Source: Cupriavidus basilensis (GTDB taxonomy: Bacteria; Pseudomonadota; Gammaproteobacteria; Burkholderiales; Burkholderiaceae). From it: a stretch of DNA of 64,000 bases. Made by a program: the position numbers and the translations under genes. This document shows positions 52,223-61,229 of this stretch, in pieces; positions within the stretch are counted from its first letter, which is position 1, and every line of letters begins with the position of its first letter. The stretch spans positions 1-64,000 of the forward strand of contig NZ_BBQM01000019.1 of assembly GCF_000876015.1 (NCBI RefSeq), written 5' to 3'. The notes under the pieces are model-generated. The model was not told the DNA's origin, did not search any database, and worked only from the letters and a program-made list of their open reading frames with translations.

Positions 52223-53218
52223 CTATTTCTTACCAGGACCGGGCGGGGGATCCTTCGGTGTGGGATACTTGATCGGCGGCATCGATTGGTTACTCAAAGG
52301 ACCATCGAATTCGAGCAGAGCGGCTCCAGTGAATTCGATGGTGTAGTCAGTATGGCCAAAGGTATCGCCAATCCAGCGAAGGAAGGTAGTCAGAGCCTCC
52401 TGATAAAATTTGCGCACATTCGGGTCCGCATCGTAGCGATCCGGATTCAGGGTGTAGCGCCCCCTGAACGAATAGTGACCGTTTTCCGTAACGGTTACGA
52501 TGCCGTCGATTCGACCGGAAACCCGACCAAGCGTACCGCCGACCCAACCATTCTGCAGCATTGGCTCGAAGGTATTGTATGAAAAGGGCACGTTGATGGC
52601 ATATTGACCGGGTGTGCGGTTCAATTGCACAAGGGCTTTGAAATCACCATGAATTCTATCGAGTGCGAGAGAAAGCTGCAGACCTTCGACCGGGACGCGC
52701 ACGCTCTGGCCACCACCGTCAATCCAGTGCCACAACGCCTTGATTGGTAGCAGCGGATTACCATACCAGCTTCGCCCTGGATCCGCTGAGGTCAAGCGGC
52801 CATTTGCCTGCCATTGATACAACCCCGCGAGTTCGGCCACGAAATTTGGGCGCATGGCCTGCTCCAATGTCAGACCATATTGCGAACCACCAACGATATC
52901 CAGCGAGTGAGCCGCCATGTGATCAGTAAACTCGCCCCACGAGCGAATCTGCCCCCACGCAAAGGGACCAGGTCGGCCACTCAAGCCCTTGCAGAATTCC
53001 TCAAGGACGCCTTGAGGGTTACCCAATTGGGCCTGGTCAAAAACCTTCACGCCGTTGTACATTAAGCCGTAGGCCAACTGCGCCGGATTAGTAGGAGGCG
53101 AACCCGGGGGTGGCATGACGGGCGAGGTACCGCTGCTACCAGTACCCCAAAATGGATCACCTTGTGGCGGATTTGCATAGACCGTGACGGTCGGGAGAGT
53201 ACCAATATCAATTGACAT
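52223..53218 (-). CDS. Colicin-M-like toxin (lipid II-degrading fold), 331 aa
   Basis: Colicin M cleaves lipid II in the periplasm and blocks peptidoglycan synthesis. The C-terminal half here fits that domain. GGGQSVRVPVEGLQLS is followed by GRIDGIVTVTENGHYSFRG, PDRYD (Asp260, Tyr262, Asp263), an Arg (269) and QEALTTFL, in the same order as the ColM residues I recall (DxYD then HR). The His before Arg is replaced by Val268. The N-terminus has TLPTVTVYA (residues 7-15), like a TonB box, then a Pro/Gly linker to about 45. No signal peptide is seen. The ATG at 53218 is preceded by a weak ribosome site. An immunity-like gene follows. A type VI or other delivered effector is the alternative. Confidence 0.7.
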   Translation of the reverse strand: MSIDIGTLPTVTVYANPPQGDPFWGTGSSGTSPVMPPPGSPPTNPAQLAYGLMYNGVKVFDQAQLGNPQGVLEEFCKGLSGRPGPFAWGQIRSWGEFTDHMAAHSLDIVGGSQYGLTLEQAMRPNFVAELAGLYQWQANGRLTSADPGRSWYGNPLLPIKALWHWIDGGGQSVRVPVEGLQLSLALDRIHGDFKALVQLNRTPGQYAINVPFSYNTFEPMLQNGWVGGTLGRVSGRIDGIVTVTENGHYSFRGRYTLNPDRYDADPNVRKFYQEALTTFLRWIGDTFGHTDYTIEFTGAALLEFDGPLSNQSMPPIKYPTPKDPPPGPGKK

Positions 53219-54001
53219 GAAATTTCTCAGCAATAATTGAATTCGATATAGAGAAACAAAAATCCGTCTAAATCCACCTTGACAGGCATGAACCCACTGA
53301 ACAAGCAGAGGCTGCCTGTTCACGTCGCCCGGCCCGAGCTAGGAAAAATCTCTTCGCTCCGACGCGCGCAACGCGACGGACTGGCCTCTCCACTCCAACC
53401 ACGCACCTCTCTTGACTTTCTTGATTCCCCTTATCCCCAATCGAGTCAATAATGGCATCTCCAGTCATGGATTAACAAGAGACAGCCGTGCACAATGGGA
53501 CAGCATACCGATTCTGCAATCGCGATAAAATCGGCCAACTCCTAATCCGACCATCTTATTTTTGTTACCGGAATTAAATATGAATTAATTATTTTTATGG
53601 AACCAATTCAACGGTAATTTGACTTCGGAAAAAACTTAGGTATATTCCGAAGTTCACAAAAATCTCAGCGCCCTGAGTCGATAAGATCACAGAGAACAGT
53701 CTTCGCACCCGATGGATTCTTCCGCACTCACTAGGTGCCGCTTTTGGGTTGCTGAGCACACGCTGACATCCAGAGTGCTGCAGTAACGCTCCGCCTATGT
53801 GACGCCGGAGGTAGTTAGCTAGCGTCGTGCTGGAGGTGGGACGGCGCCGTGACAGTAGTGAGCTGACACGCAGGCTGTGGGAGTGGGAACATTGCGGACC
53901 GTGTCGAACGGCTGATGGAAAGCGAACTCGCTCCGCAATATCAGGGGTTCGAATCGGAATGACGGCGAGACTATGCTATGGGGAGAAATACTAAGCAAAC
54001 A
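53219..54001. other. AT-rich gene-free region upstream of the toxin
   Basis: No gene is supported in these 783 bp. Features seen are a stem-loop ACTTCGGAA/TTCCGAAGT (53622-53630 with 53645-53653) and a very AT-rich block (53540-53620) with TTGAAT on the minus strand near 53607-53612 that could drive the toxin gene. GGGGTTCGAATC at 53943-53954 is like a tRNA T-loop but no tRNA can be folded. Composition is far below the chromosomal norm, consistent with foreign origin. Confidence 0.5.
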
Positions 54002-54979
54002 TCACTTTAACGATGACGATGCTGGCAAGGGCGCCACAGCATTTTCTATCACCCCACGTATTTCCCTCGAATCCTGCATGCGCCGGATCGCGTCATGCAG
54101 TTCGGCGGCCTGCGGCCAGGTCCGCTTCAGGTAGCTGAGCCACAGCTTGACGCGGCCGTGCTCATGGCAGGAGGCGATGCGGTCCTGCAGTTTCTTCAGG
54201 TAGTCGGCGATATGGCGGAGCACCAGCGGCCATTCCTCGCCGCAGGGCGAGCGCTCCATGCGCCCGCGTATGCGCAGGGCCAGGAAGGGATCGGACACGG
54301 CGCCGCGCCCGATCATCACGTCGGTGCAGCCGCTCACGGCCCGGCATCGCTCCCAGTCGTCCACGGTCCAGACGTCGCCGTTGGCGATGACGGGCACGTC
54401 CACCGCGTCATCGATGCGCGCGATCCATTCCCAGTGGGCCGGGGGCCGGTAGCCGTGGTCGCGCGTGCGGGCATGCACGACGATGGAGGCCGCGCCGCCT
54501 TCGGCCAGCGCGGTGGCGCAGTCGATGGCCAGCGAAGTGTCGGACACGCCCAGCCGCATCTTGGCGGTCACGGCGATGCCGGCGGGCACCGCGGCGCGGA
54601 CCGACGACACGATGCGGTTGAGCAGGCCGGGGTCCGCCAGCAGCATGGCCCCTCCGCCGTGCCGGTTGACGACCTTGGCGGGACAGCCGAAGTTGAGGTC
54701 GAGGCCGTGCGGCGACAGCGCCGCGGCCTGGGCGGCATTCCGCGCCAGCCATTCGGGATCGCTGCCGAGCAACTGGATCACCATCGGCGTGCCGCCGGGC
54801 GTGCGGGCGCCGTGCAGCACCTCGGGCGTGTCCCGCTCGTAGACGCGCCCGGGCAGCAGCGAGCCCGTCACCCGGACGAACTCGGAGACGCACCCGTCAT
54901 AGCCGCCCGCGGCGGTCAGCACGTCGCGCAGGACGTAGTCGGCAAGCCCCTCCATCGGGGCGAGGAAGAGCCGGCTCAT
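54002..54979 (-). CDS. dusC: tRNA-dihydrouridine(16) synthase
   Basis: This 325-residue FMN enzyme reduces uridine 16 in the tRNA D-loop. LFLAPMEGLADYVLRDVLT, LDLNFGCPAKVVNRHGGGAMLL (catalytic Cys in GCPAK), VTAKMRLGVSD, VHARTRDHGY, VIANGDVW and MIGRGAVSDPFL are present, and the C-terminal helical domain has WLSYLKRTWPQA. The ATG at 54979 begins MSRLFLAPMEG. The Dus subfamily is judged from the MEGLAD phrase and length. Confidence 0.92.
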   Translation of the reverse strand: MSRLFLAPMEGLADYVLRDVLTAAGGYDGCVSEFVRVTGSLLPGRVYERDTPEVLHGARTPGGTPMVIQLLGSDPEWLARNAAQAAALSPHGLDLNFGCPAKVVNRHGGGAMLLADPGLLNRIVSSVRAAVPAGIAVTAKMRLGVSDTSLAIDCATALAEGGAASIVVHARTRDHGYRPPAHWEWIARIDDAVDVPVIANGDVWTVDDWERCRAVSGCTDVMIGRGAVSDPFLALRIRGRMERSPCGEEWPLVLRHIADYLKKLQDRIASCHEHGRVKLWLSYLKRTWPQAAELHDAIRRMQDSREIRGVIENAVAPLPASSSLK

Positions 54980-55295
54980 GTGGGAGTGGGCGCGCAGCCG
55001 CTGCCCTTGCCCCGGCGATACGCCGGCGCCGCGGAAAACGCGAAACCGGGCGCCTGGACGGGCTCGGCCTGGGCGGCATGTGCTGCGGGAATGGCTCGGA
55101 TTTCGGAGGGCATCGGGATTGGCGCTGCGCGGACGATCACGCAGATGAATCGCCACATTCGGGAGAGGCAGCCGCCGCGATCGTTGCTGGCGCTGCCCGG
55201 ACCGGCGTGATTCTAACCGATCCCCCGGCGGCGGACTTCGGCGCGGGCCGTGGGGAGCCATTGCGAGATCGTAGCGCATACGCTACAGTCTGGCC
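54980..55295. other. Divergent spacer between dusC and the toxin-antitoxin genes
   Basis: I see no gene in these 316 bp. GC-rich DNA occupies most of it; GTAGCGCATACGCTAC (55271-55286), an imperfect dyad just before the toxin start, could be the autoregulatory operator of the toxin-antitoxin operon. Confidence 0.4.
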
Positions 55296-55595
55296 ATGTT
55301 CGAGATCCGGACCACGACCACCTTCGACGCCTGGTTCGCCGGGCTGCGCGACCGGCAGGCCCGGATCCGCATACAGGTCCGCATCGACCGCCTGGAGCAC
55401 GGAAACCCCGGCGATGCCAAGCCTGTCGGCGGCGGCATCAGCGAAATGCGCATCGACCACGGGCCCGGTTACAGAGTCTATTTTCAGCAACGCGGCGCGG
55501 TGCTCGTGATCCTGCTATGCGGCGGAGACAAGGCGACACAGCAGGCCGACATCGACAAAGCCCATGCCATCGCCGCACGTCTCGACCTGGAGTAA
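55296..55595 (+). CDS. HigB/RelE-superfamily toxin (addiction module killer protein)
   Basis: This 99-residue protein has the short ParE/RelE fold of the 'addiction module killer' subgroup: FDAWFAGLRDRQARIRIQVRIDRLEHGNPGDAKPV, then ISEMRIDHGPGYRVYFQQRG and LLCGGDKATQQADIDKA. Basic residues in the RIDHGPGYRVYF strand are the likely mRNA-contacting site. The toxin gene comes first and its antitoxin starts 3 bp after the stop, the HigBA order. The pair lies between two housekeeping genes and is probably a chromosomal stress or stabilisation module. Confidence 0.88.
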   Translation: MFEIRTTTTFDAWFAGLRDRQARIRIQVRIDRLEHGNPGDAKPVGGGISEMRIDHGPGYRVYFQQRGAVLVILLCGGDKATQQADIDKAHAIAARLDLE

Positions 55596-55598
55596 GCC

Positions 55599-55889
55599 AT
55601 GAAAGAATCCACTCGCCCCTGGGACTCCGCCGAACACCTGAAAACGGACGAGGATATGGTCGCCTATTTCGAGGCCTGCCTGGCCGAAGCCGGCGACGAT
55701 CCCAGTTTCATCGCGCATGCGCTGGGCGTCATCGCCAAGGCGCGGGGCATGTCGAAGCTGGCGCGCGACACGGGGCTGTCGCGCGAGAATCTCTATCGTT
55801 CCCTGTCAGGCGAAGGCAACCCCGAATTCAGCACCATCTGGAAGGTGATGCGCGCACTGGGAATCCGTCTGCACGCCGGCCCGGCCTGA
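55599..55889 (+). CDS. HigA-type antitoxin with HTH
   Basis: This 96-residue partner has an N-terminal toxin-binding segment (TRPWDSAEHLKTDEDMVAYFEACL) and a Xre-like helix-turn-helix (VIAKARGMSKLARDTGLSRENLYRSL, about residues 43-70), followed by GEGNPEFSTIWKVMRALG. This layout defines the 'addiction module antidote' group. It neutralises the toxin encoded immediately upstream and probably represses the shared promoter. Confidence 0.88.
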   Translation: MKESTRPWDSAEHLKTDEDMVAYFEACLAEAGDDPSFIAHALGVIAKARGMSKLARDTGLSRENLYRSLSGEGNPEFSTIWKVMRALGIRLHAGPA

Positions 55890-55989
55890 GGCCAGCCATT
55901 TCGACGATCGTCCGGCCAGCCCTTGCGCGAAAACCTGCCGCCCGTGGCCGGGGCGGAGATGGTGGCAGGCCAGCCGGCAGGCACCCGCC

Positions 55990-56541
55990 CTACTTCTTCT
56001 CCGGCTGATTGAACGGGAACGTGCCGAACATGTTCTTGGCCTGGCTCTGCATCTGTTCCTGCATCTGCACGAACAGGTTCTTGCTCTGCTCGATGTAGTT
56101 GCTCATCATCCCCTGCATCATCGGGCCCTGCATGTTCATGAACTGGGACCACATGTCGGGGCTGAACGGCTCGCCCGAGTACAGGCCCTTGGAGTTCTCG
56201 GCCAGCTTGCTCTGGATGTCGATGAAGGCCTGGATGTTCTTCTCCAGGTAGGTGCCCATCATGCCCTGCATCGCATGGCCGTAGAAGCGGATGATCTGCG
56301 AGAGCATCGCGCTGGAGAACATCGGCACGCCGCCGGTCTCTTCTTCCAGGATGATCTGCAGCAGGATGCTGCGCGTGAGCTCGTCACCGGACTTGGCGTC
56401 GATCACCTTGAAATCCTCGGTGTCCATCACGAGCTGCTTGACGTCCGCCAGCGTGATGTAGGTGCTGGTCTGCGTGTCGTAGAGCCGGCGATTTGGATAC
56501 TTCTTGATCAGTCGCTCTGCGCCTTTCTTGGTGGTAGCCAT
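55990..56541 (-). CDS. phaR: Polyhydroxyalkanoate synthesis repressor PhaR
   Basis: This 183-residue regulator binds DNA and PHA granules; it represses the phasin gene until granules form and titrate it away. The N-terminal PHB/PHA accumulation domain reads RLIKKYPNRRLYDTQTSTYITLADV. A second segment contains LLQIILEEETGGVPMFSSAML, and the tail is Met/Gln-rich (MQGPMMQGMMSNYIEQ, QMQEQMQSQ) for granule contact. It is last in the phaCABR order but separated from phaB by a terminator and 364 bp, so it has its own promoter. Confidence 0.95.
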   Translation of the reverse strand: MATTKKGAERLIKKYPNRRLYDTQTSTYITLADVKQLVMDTEDFKVIDAKSGDELTRSILLQIILEEETGGVPMFSSAMLSQIIRFYGHAMQGMMGTYLEKNIQAFIDIQSKLAENSKGLYSGEPFSPDMWSQFMNMQGPMMQGMMSNYIEQSKNLFVQMQEQMQSQAKNMFGTFPFNQPEKK

Positions 56542-56580
56542 CGGTGCTCTATCCTTTTATCGTCGCTGTTGCATGCTGCT

Positions 56581-56601
56581 GCACCGCATGCTGTGCGGTG
56601 C
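56581..56601. promoter_or_regulatory. Inverted repeat in the phaR upstream region: candidate PhaR operator
   Basis: GCACCGCA (56581-56588) and TGCGGTGC (56594-56601) are perfect inverted copies around 5 bp, 40-60 bp before phaR, within a TGC/GCA-rich stretch. PhaR is known to regulate its own gene, so an autoregulatory site is expected here. No other gene lies in 56542-56905. Confidence 0.5.
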
Positions 56602-56836
56602 GCAATCGGGGGAACCGCCAGCGGGGGATACAACGTGTTGACCTGCAACGCATGATCTATTTTGGTGCGGGCATGCCGCTGCCCTGATTCTATGCCCAAC
56701 AAGGCACTATTGAAAGCCGGCGCGTTTAAGGAAAACCCGCACGGGGCAATGGATTGCGGGAATTCCCGGGGGAAGGCCGCGGTTTCCGGCGCAGCATTGA
56801 TGCGGTGCGGGCAATGCAACGCAATATCGGCGCCGG

Positions 56837-56863
56837 AAAAGAAAAGGCCCTCCGCAGAGGGCC
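56837..56863 (-). terminator. Rho-independent terminator after phaB
   Basis: On the minus strand GGCCCTC and GAGGGCC pair around TGCG (56846-56863 region), followed directly by TTTTCTTTT (56837-56845). It ends the phaCAB transcript before phaR. Confidence 0.85.
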
Positions 56864-56905
56864 CTGGCACTGGCAGGCCGCCCCGGCAGCGAGGCGGTCC
56901 CGCGC

Positions 56906-57646
56906 TCAGCCCATGTGCAGGCCGCCGTTGAGCGAGAAGTCCGCGCCGGTGGCGAAGCCCGACTCGTCCGAGGCCAGCCACGCGCAGATCGACGCGATTT
57001 CTTCCGGGCCGCCGAGGCGCTTGACCGGAATCGTGCCGACGATCTTGTCGAGCACGTCCTGGCGGATCGACTTGACCATGTCGGTGGCGATGTAGCCCGG
57101 CGACACGGTGTTGACGGTCACGCCCTTGGTCGCCACTTCCTGCGCCAGCGCCATCGTGAAGCCGTGCAGGCCCGCCTTGGCGGTCGAGTAGTTGGTCTGG
57201 CCGAACTGGCCTTTCTGGCCGTTGACCGACGAGATGTTGATGATGCGGCCGAAACCGCGGTCGGCCATGCCGTCGATGACCTGCTTGGTCACGTTGAACA
57301 GCGACGTCAGGTTGGTGTCGATCACGGCGTCCCAGTCGGCGCGCGTCATCTTGCGGAACACCACGTCGCGCGTGATGCCGGCGTTGTTGATGAGGACGTC
57401 GACCTCGCCGACCTCGGCCTTGACCTTGTCGAAGGCGGCCTTGGTCGAATCCCAGTCGGCCACGTTGCCCTCGGACGCGACGAAATCGAAGCCCAGGGCC
57501 TTCTGCTGCTCGAGCCACCTTTCGCGGCGCGGCGAATTGGGGCCGCAGCCGGCCACCACCTTGAAGCCTTCCTTGGCCAGGCGTTGGCAGATGGCCGTTC
57601 CGATGCCGCCCATGCCACCCGTTACGTATGCGATGCGCTGAGTCAT
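56906..57646 (-). CDS. phaB: Acetoacetyl-CoA reductase PhaB
   Basis: This 246-residue NADPH-dependent SDR makes (R)-3-hydroxybutyryl-CoA for PHB. The cofactor loop is YVTGGMGGIGTAICQRL and the NAG motif VLINNAGITRD. The catalytic Ser-Tyr-Lys lie in INISSVNGQKGQFGQTNYSTAKAG, and the C-terminus is GFATGADFSLNGGLHMG. Length and sequence equal C. necator PhaB almost residue for residue, as I recall it. A good ribosome site (AAGGAGT) precedes the ATG. Confidence 0.97.
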   Translation of the reverse strand: MTQRIAYVTGGMGGIGTAICQRLAKEGFKVVAGCGPNSPRRERWLEQQKALGFDFVASEGNVADWDSTKAAFDKVKAEVGEVDVLINNAGITRDVVFRKMTRADWDAVIDTNLTSLFNVTKQVIDGMADRGFGRIINISSVNGQKGQFGQTNYSTAKAGLHGFTMALAQEVATKGVTVNTVSPGYIATDMVKSIRQDVLDKIVGTIPVKRLGGPEEIASICAWLASDESGFATGADFSLNGGLHMG

Positions 57647-57722
57647 ATCTACTCCTTGATGGCTAGTTGTTATTAGGCCGGCGGCGGGAAAGCCATCTCG
57701 CCGCCGGCACACCCCTCTGAGC

Positions 57723-57750
57723 GGCCGGGCGCGGCATGCCGCGCCCGGCC
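57723..57750. other. 28-bp perfect palindrome between phaA and phaB
   Basis: GGCCGGGCGCGGCA followed by its exact complement TGCCGCGCCCGGCC fills 57723-57750. In RNA it forms a 12-bp stem with a 4-nt loop. There is no U-run, so it is more likely an RNA-stability or processing element in the phaCAB message, or a small extragenic palindrome, than a terminator. Confidence 0.65.
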
Positions 57751-57760
57751 ATCGCTTTGC

Positions 57761-57788
57761 TTACCGGCGTTCCACCGCTCGCGCTCTG

Positions 57789-57806
<18 letters not shown>
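57761..57806 (-). repeat. Duplicated phaA 3' end
   Basis: On the minus strand the last codons of phaA (GCGGTGGAACGCCAGTAA, 57789-57806) are repeated with one change as GCGGTGGAACGCCGGTAA (57761-57778), 10 bp beyond the stop. This is an 18-bp direct repeat that copies the VERQ-stop coding end into the spacer. Confidence 0.7.
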
Positions 57807-58970
<1,164 letters not shown>

Positions 58971-59046
58971 TGGGAGATCCTCTCGAGGTAATTGCATGTA
59001 GGAAGTGAATCAGCCGGCCGCGTGCGGCAGCCGGCCCGGACCTGTC

Positions 59047-60870
59047 TCATGCCCTGGCCTTGACGTAGCGTCCGGGGGCAGGCTCGATGGCACGGTAGTC
59101 CTTGTTTCCGTAGTCCGCAGGCGCGGCCTTGCGCGCGCCGGCATGTTTGGCCAGCCACGCCGACCAGTCCGGCCACCAGCTGCCGGGATGCTCGGTCGCG
59201 CCGTCCAGCCATGCCTGCGCGGAGTCTGCGATCTTGTCGTTGATCCAGTGGCTGCGCTTGTTCTTGGCCGGCGGATTGATCACGCCGGCGATGTGGCCGG
59301 ACGCGCCGAGCACGAAGCGCACCTTGTTCTCCAGCAGCGCGGTCGAGGCGTAGGACGACATCCACGGCACGATGTGGTCCTCGCGCGAGCCGTAGACATA
59401 GGTCGGCACGTCGATACTGCCCAGGTCCACCGGCGCGTTGCACACGGTCAGCCTGCCCGGCACCTTCAGTTCGTTCTGCAGGTAGGTGTGGCGCAGGTAC
59501 CAGCAGTACCACGGGCCCGGCAGGTTGGTGGCGTCGCCGTTCCAGAACAGCAGGTCGAACGGCACCGGCGTGTTGCCCTTCAGGTAGTTGTCGACGACGT
59601 AGTTCCACACCAGGTCGTTGGGACGCAGGAACGAGAACGTGTTGGCCAGCTCCACCCCGCGCAGCAGCGCGCAGGGCGCGCCCGCCGCACCGCCGAGGGT
59701 GGCCTCGCGCAACTGCACGTGGGCCTCGTCGACGAACACGTCCAGCACGCCGGTGTCGGCGAAGTCGAGCAGCGTGGTGAGCAGCGTCAGGCTGGCCACG
59801 GGGCGCTCGCCGCGGTGGGCCAGCACGGCCAGCGCGGTGGCGGCGATGGTGCCGCCCACGCAGAAGCCGAGCAGGTTGATCTTGTCCTGGCCGCTGATCT
59901 CGCGCACGACCTCGATCGCGCGGATCGCCGCGTGCTCGATGTAGTCGTCCCAGCCCAGCTCCGCCATCGAGGCGTCCGGGTTGCGCCACGACACCACGTA
60001 GACCGTATGGCCCTGCCCCACCATGTAGTTGACCAGCGAGCTTTCGGGCTGCAGGTCGAGGATGTAGTACTTGTTGATGCAGGGCGGCACCAGCAGCAGC
60101 GGGCGCGCGAATACCTTGCTGGTGGTGGCCTTGTACTGCAGCAGCTGGAAGTAGGCGTTCTCGTAGACCACCGCGCCTTCGGTGACGGCCACGTTGCGGC
60201 CCACCTCGAAGGCGGAGTCGTCGGTCTGCGAGATCTTGCCGCGGCCGAGGTCGTCCAGCATGTTGCGCACGCCGGCGCGCAGCGATTCGCCGCCCGACTC
60301 GATCAGGCGCTGCTGCGCTTCCGGGTTGGTGGCGAGGAAGTTGGCCGGCGACATGGCGTCGACCCACTGCGAGATCGCGAAGCGGATGCGCTGGCGCGTC
60401 TTGGCGTCGGCCTCGACCGCGCCGGCCAGCTCGTTCATGGCGCGCGCGTTGATGAGGTAGAACGCGGCCGCGTAGTGGAACGCGGCGCTGCTGCGCCAGG
60501 CTTCGCCAGAGAAGCGGCGGTCGCCCAGGACCGGGGCGGGACCGGCATCGCCCTCCGCCATGCGGCGCCACAGCTCGGTGAAGTCCTTCATGTAGCGCTG
60601 CTGGATGTCGGCAAGCTGGTCGGGCGGGATCTTCACGCCCGCCGCGGCGGAACCGGCCAGCGCCTCGAAGCCGGGGATGCCCGGCATGCCGGGCAAGCCC
60701 TGGGGCATTGCCGCGCCGTTGCCGCTGCCATTACCGCTACCACTGCCGTTGGCCTGCGCCTGACGGGACCATGCCAGCCATGCCGCTGGATCGAATGGCC
60801 CCGGTGCAAATGAAAACGGTTGGGACTTGTCTTCCTTGGAGGAAGCTGCCGCACCTTTGCCGGTTGCCAT
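59047..60870 (-). CDS. phaC: Class I poly(3-hydroxyalkanoate) synthase PhaC
   Basis: This 607-residue enzyme polymerises (R)-3-hydroxyacyl-CoA at the granule surface. The start is the ATG of MATGKGAAASSKEDKSQPF. The lipase-like box LLGFCVGGT gives the nucleophile Cys337, with the catalytic Asp in YGSREDHIVPW and His in GASGHIAGVINPP. The protein is about 18 residues longer than C. necator PhaC1 as I recall it. The excess is a Gly/Ser/Asn repeat plus Met/Pro/Gly stretch (about residues 40-70) in the poorly conserved N-terminal domain. It is first gene of phaCAB. Confidence 0.96.
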   Translation of the reverse strand: MATGKGAAASSKEDKSQPFSFAPGPFDPAAWLAWSRQAQANGSGSGNGSGNGAAMPQGLPGMPGIPGFEALAGSAAAGVKIPPDQLADIQQRYMKDFTELWRRMAEGDAGPAPVLGDRRFSGEAWRSSAAFHYAAAFYLINARAMNELAGAVEADAKTRQRIRFAISQWVDAMSPANFLATNPEAQQRLIESGGESLRAGVRNMLDDLGRGKISQTDDSAFEVGRNVAVTEGAVVYENAYFQLLQYKATTSKVFARPLLLVPPCINKYYILDLQPESSLVNYMVGQGHTVYVVSWRNPDASMAELGWDDYIEHAAIRAIEVVREISGQDKINLLGFCVGGTIAATALAVLAHRGERPVASLTLLTTLLDFADTGVLDVFVDEAHVQLREATLGGAAGAPCALLRGVELANTFSFLRPNDLVWNYVVDNYLKGNTPVPFDLLFWNGDATNLPGPWYCWYLRHTYLQNELKVPGRLTVCNAPVDLGSIDVPTYVYGSREDHIVPWMSSYASTALLENKVRFVLGASGHIAGVINPPAKNKRSHWINDKIADSAQAWLDGATEHPGSWWPDWSAWLAKHAGARKAAPADYGNKDYRAIEPAPGRYVKARA

Positions 60871-61091
60871 GATGTTTCGTCTCTCTGCCGTCACTTATTT
60901 GAAGGCCGGCCGGACGGTGTGCCGCCACTGCGCGCTACGCCGCCGCCAGCCCCGGGACCGGCCCGCCCCGGCGCCCTCGGCTGGTGGCGCCATGCGGTAT
61001 GCTTGCCGGATATGCCGCGCCGCGGACCGGGCGGTCCCGGCGGAGCCTGCGAATGACCGCGAGCAGACCGCCTCGCAAGACATTCGAGGCC

Positions 61092-61121
61092 ATTGTTGCC
61101 TTGCAATGTTCTGCCTGTCAA
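61092..61121 (-). promoter_or_regulatory. phaC promoter (TTGACA-18-AACAAT)
   Basis: The minus strand has TTGACA (61116-61121), an 18-bp spacer and AACAAT (61092-61097). The spacer's end and what follows (TTGCAAGGC, then AACAATGG) match the C. necator phaC promoter as I remember it. It would give an untranslated leader of about 215 nt. The remaining spacer 60871-61229 has no other gene. Confidence 0.85.
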
Positions 61122-61229
61122 TGCGGAAAACTGCGCGGGCGCAAGGCACCGGCAGATTGCGCCGGGCGCGCCCCGGAACCGGGCCCGCCGCGCGAAGGGG
61201 CGAGCTTGCCCGAGGAGGATGACGTTCTG

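Noticed and set aside
53943-53954. tRNA-like T-loop sequence GGGGTTCGAATC
   Set aside because: No acceptor, D or anticodon stems can be built around it, so no tRNA gene is called; it is kept only as a possible relic.
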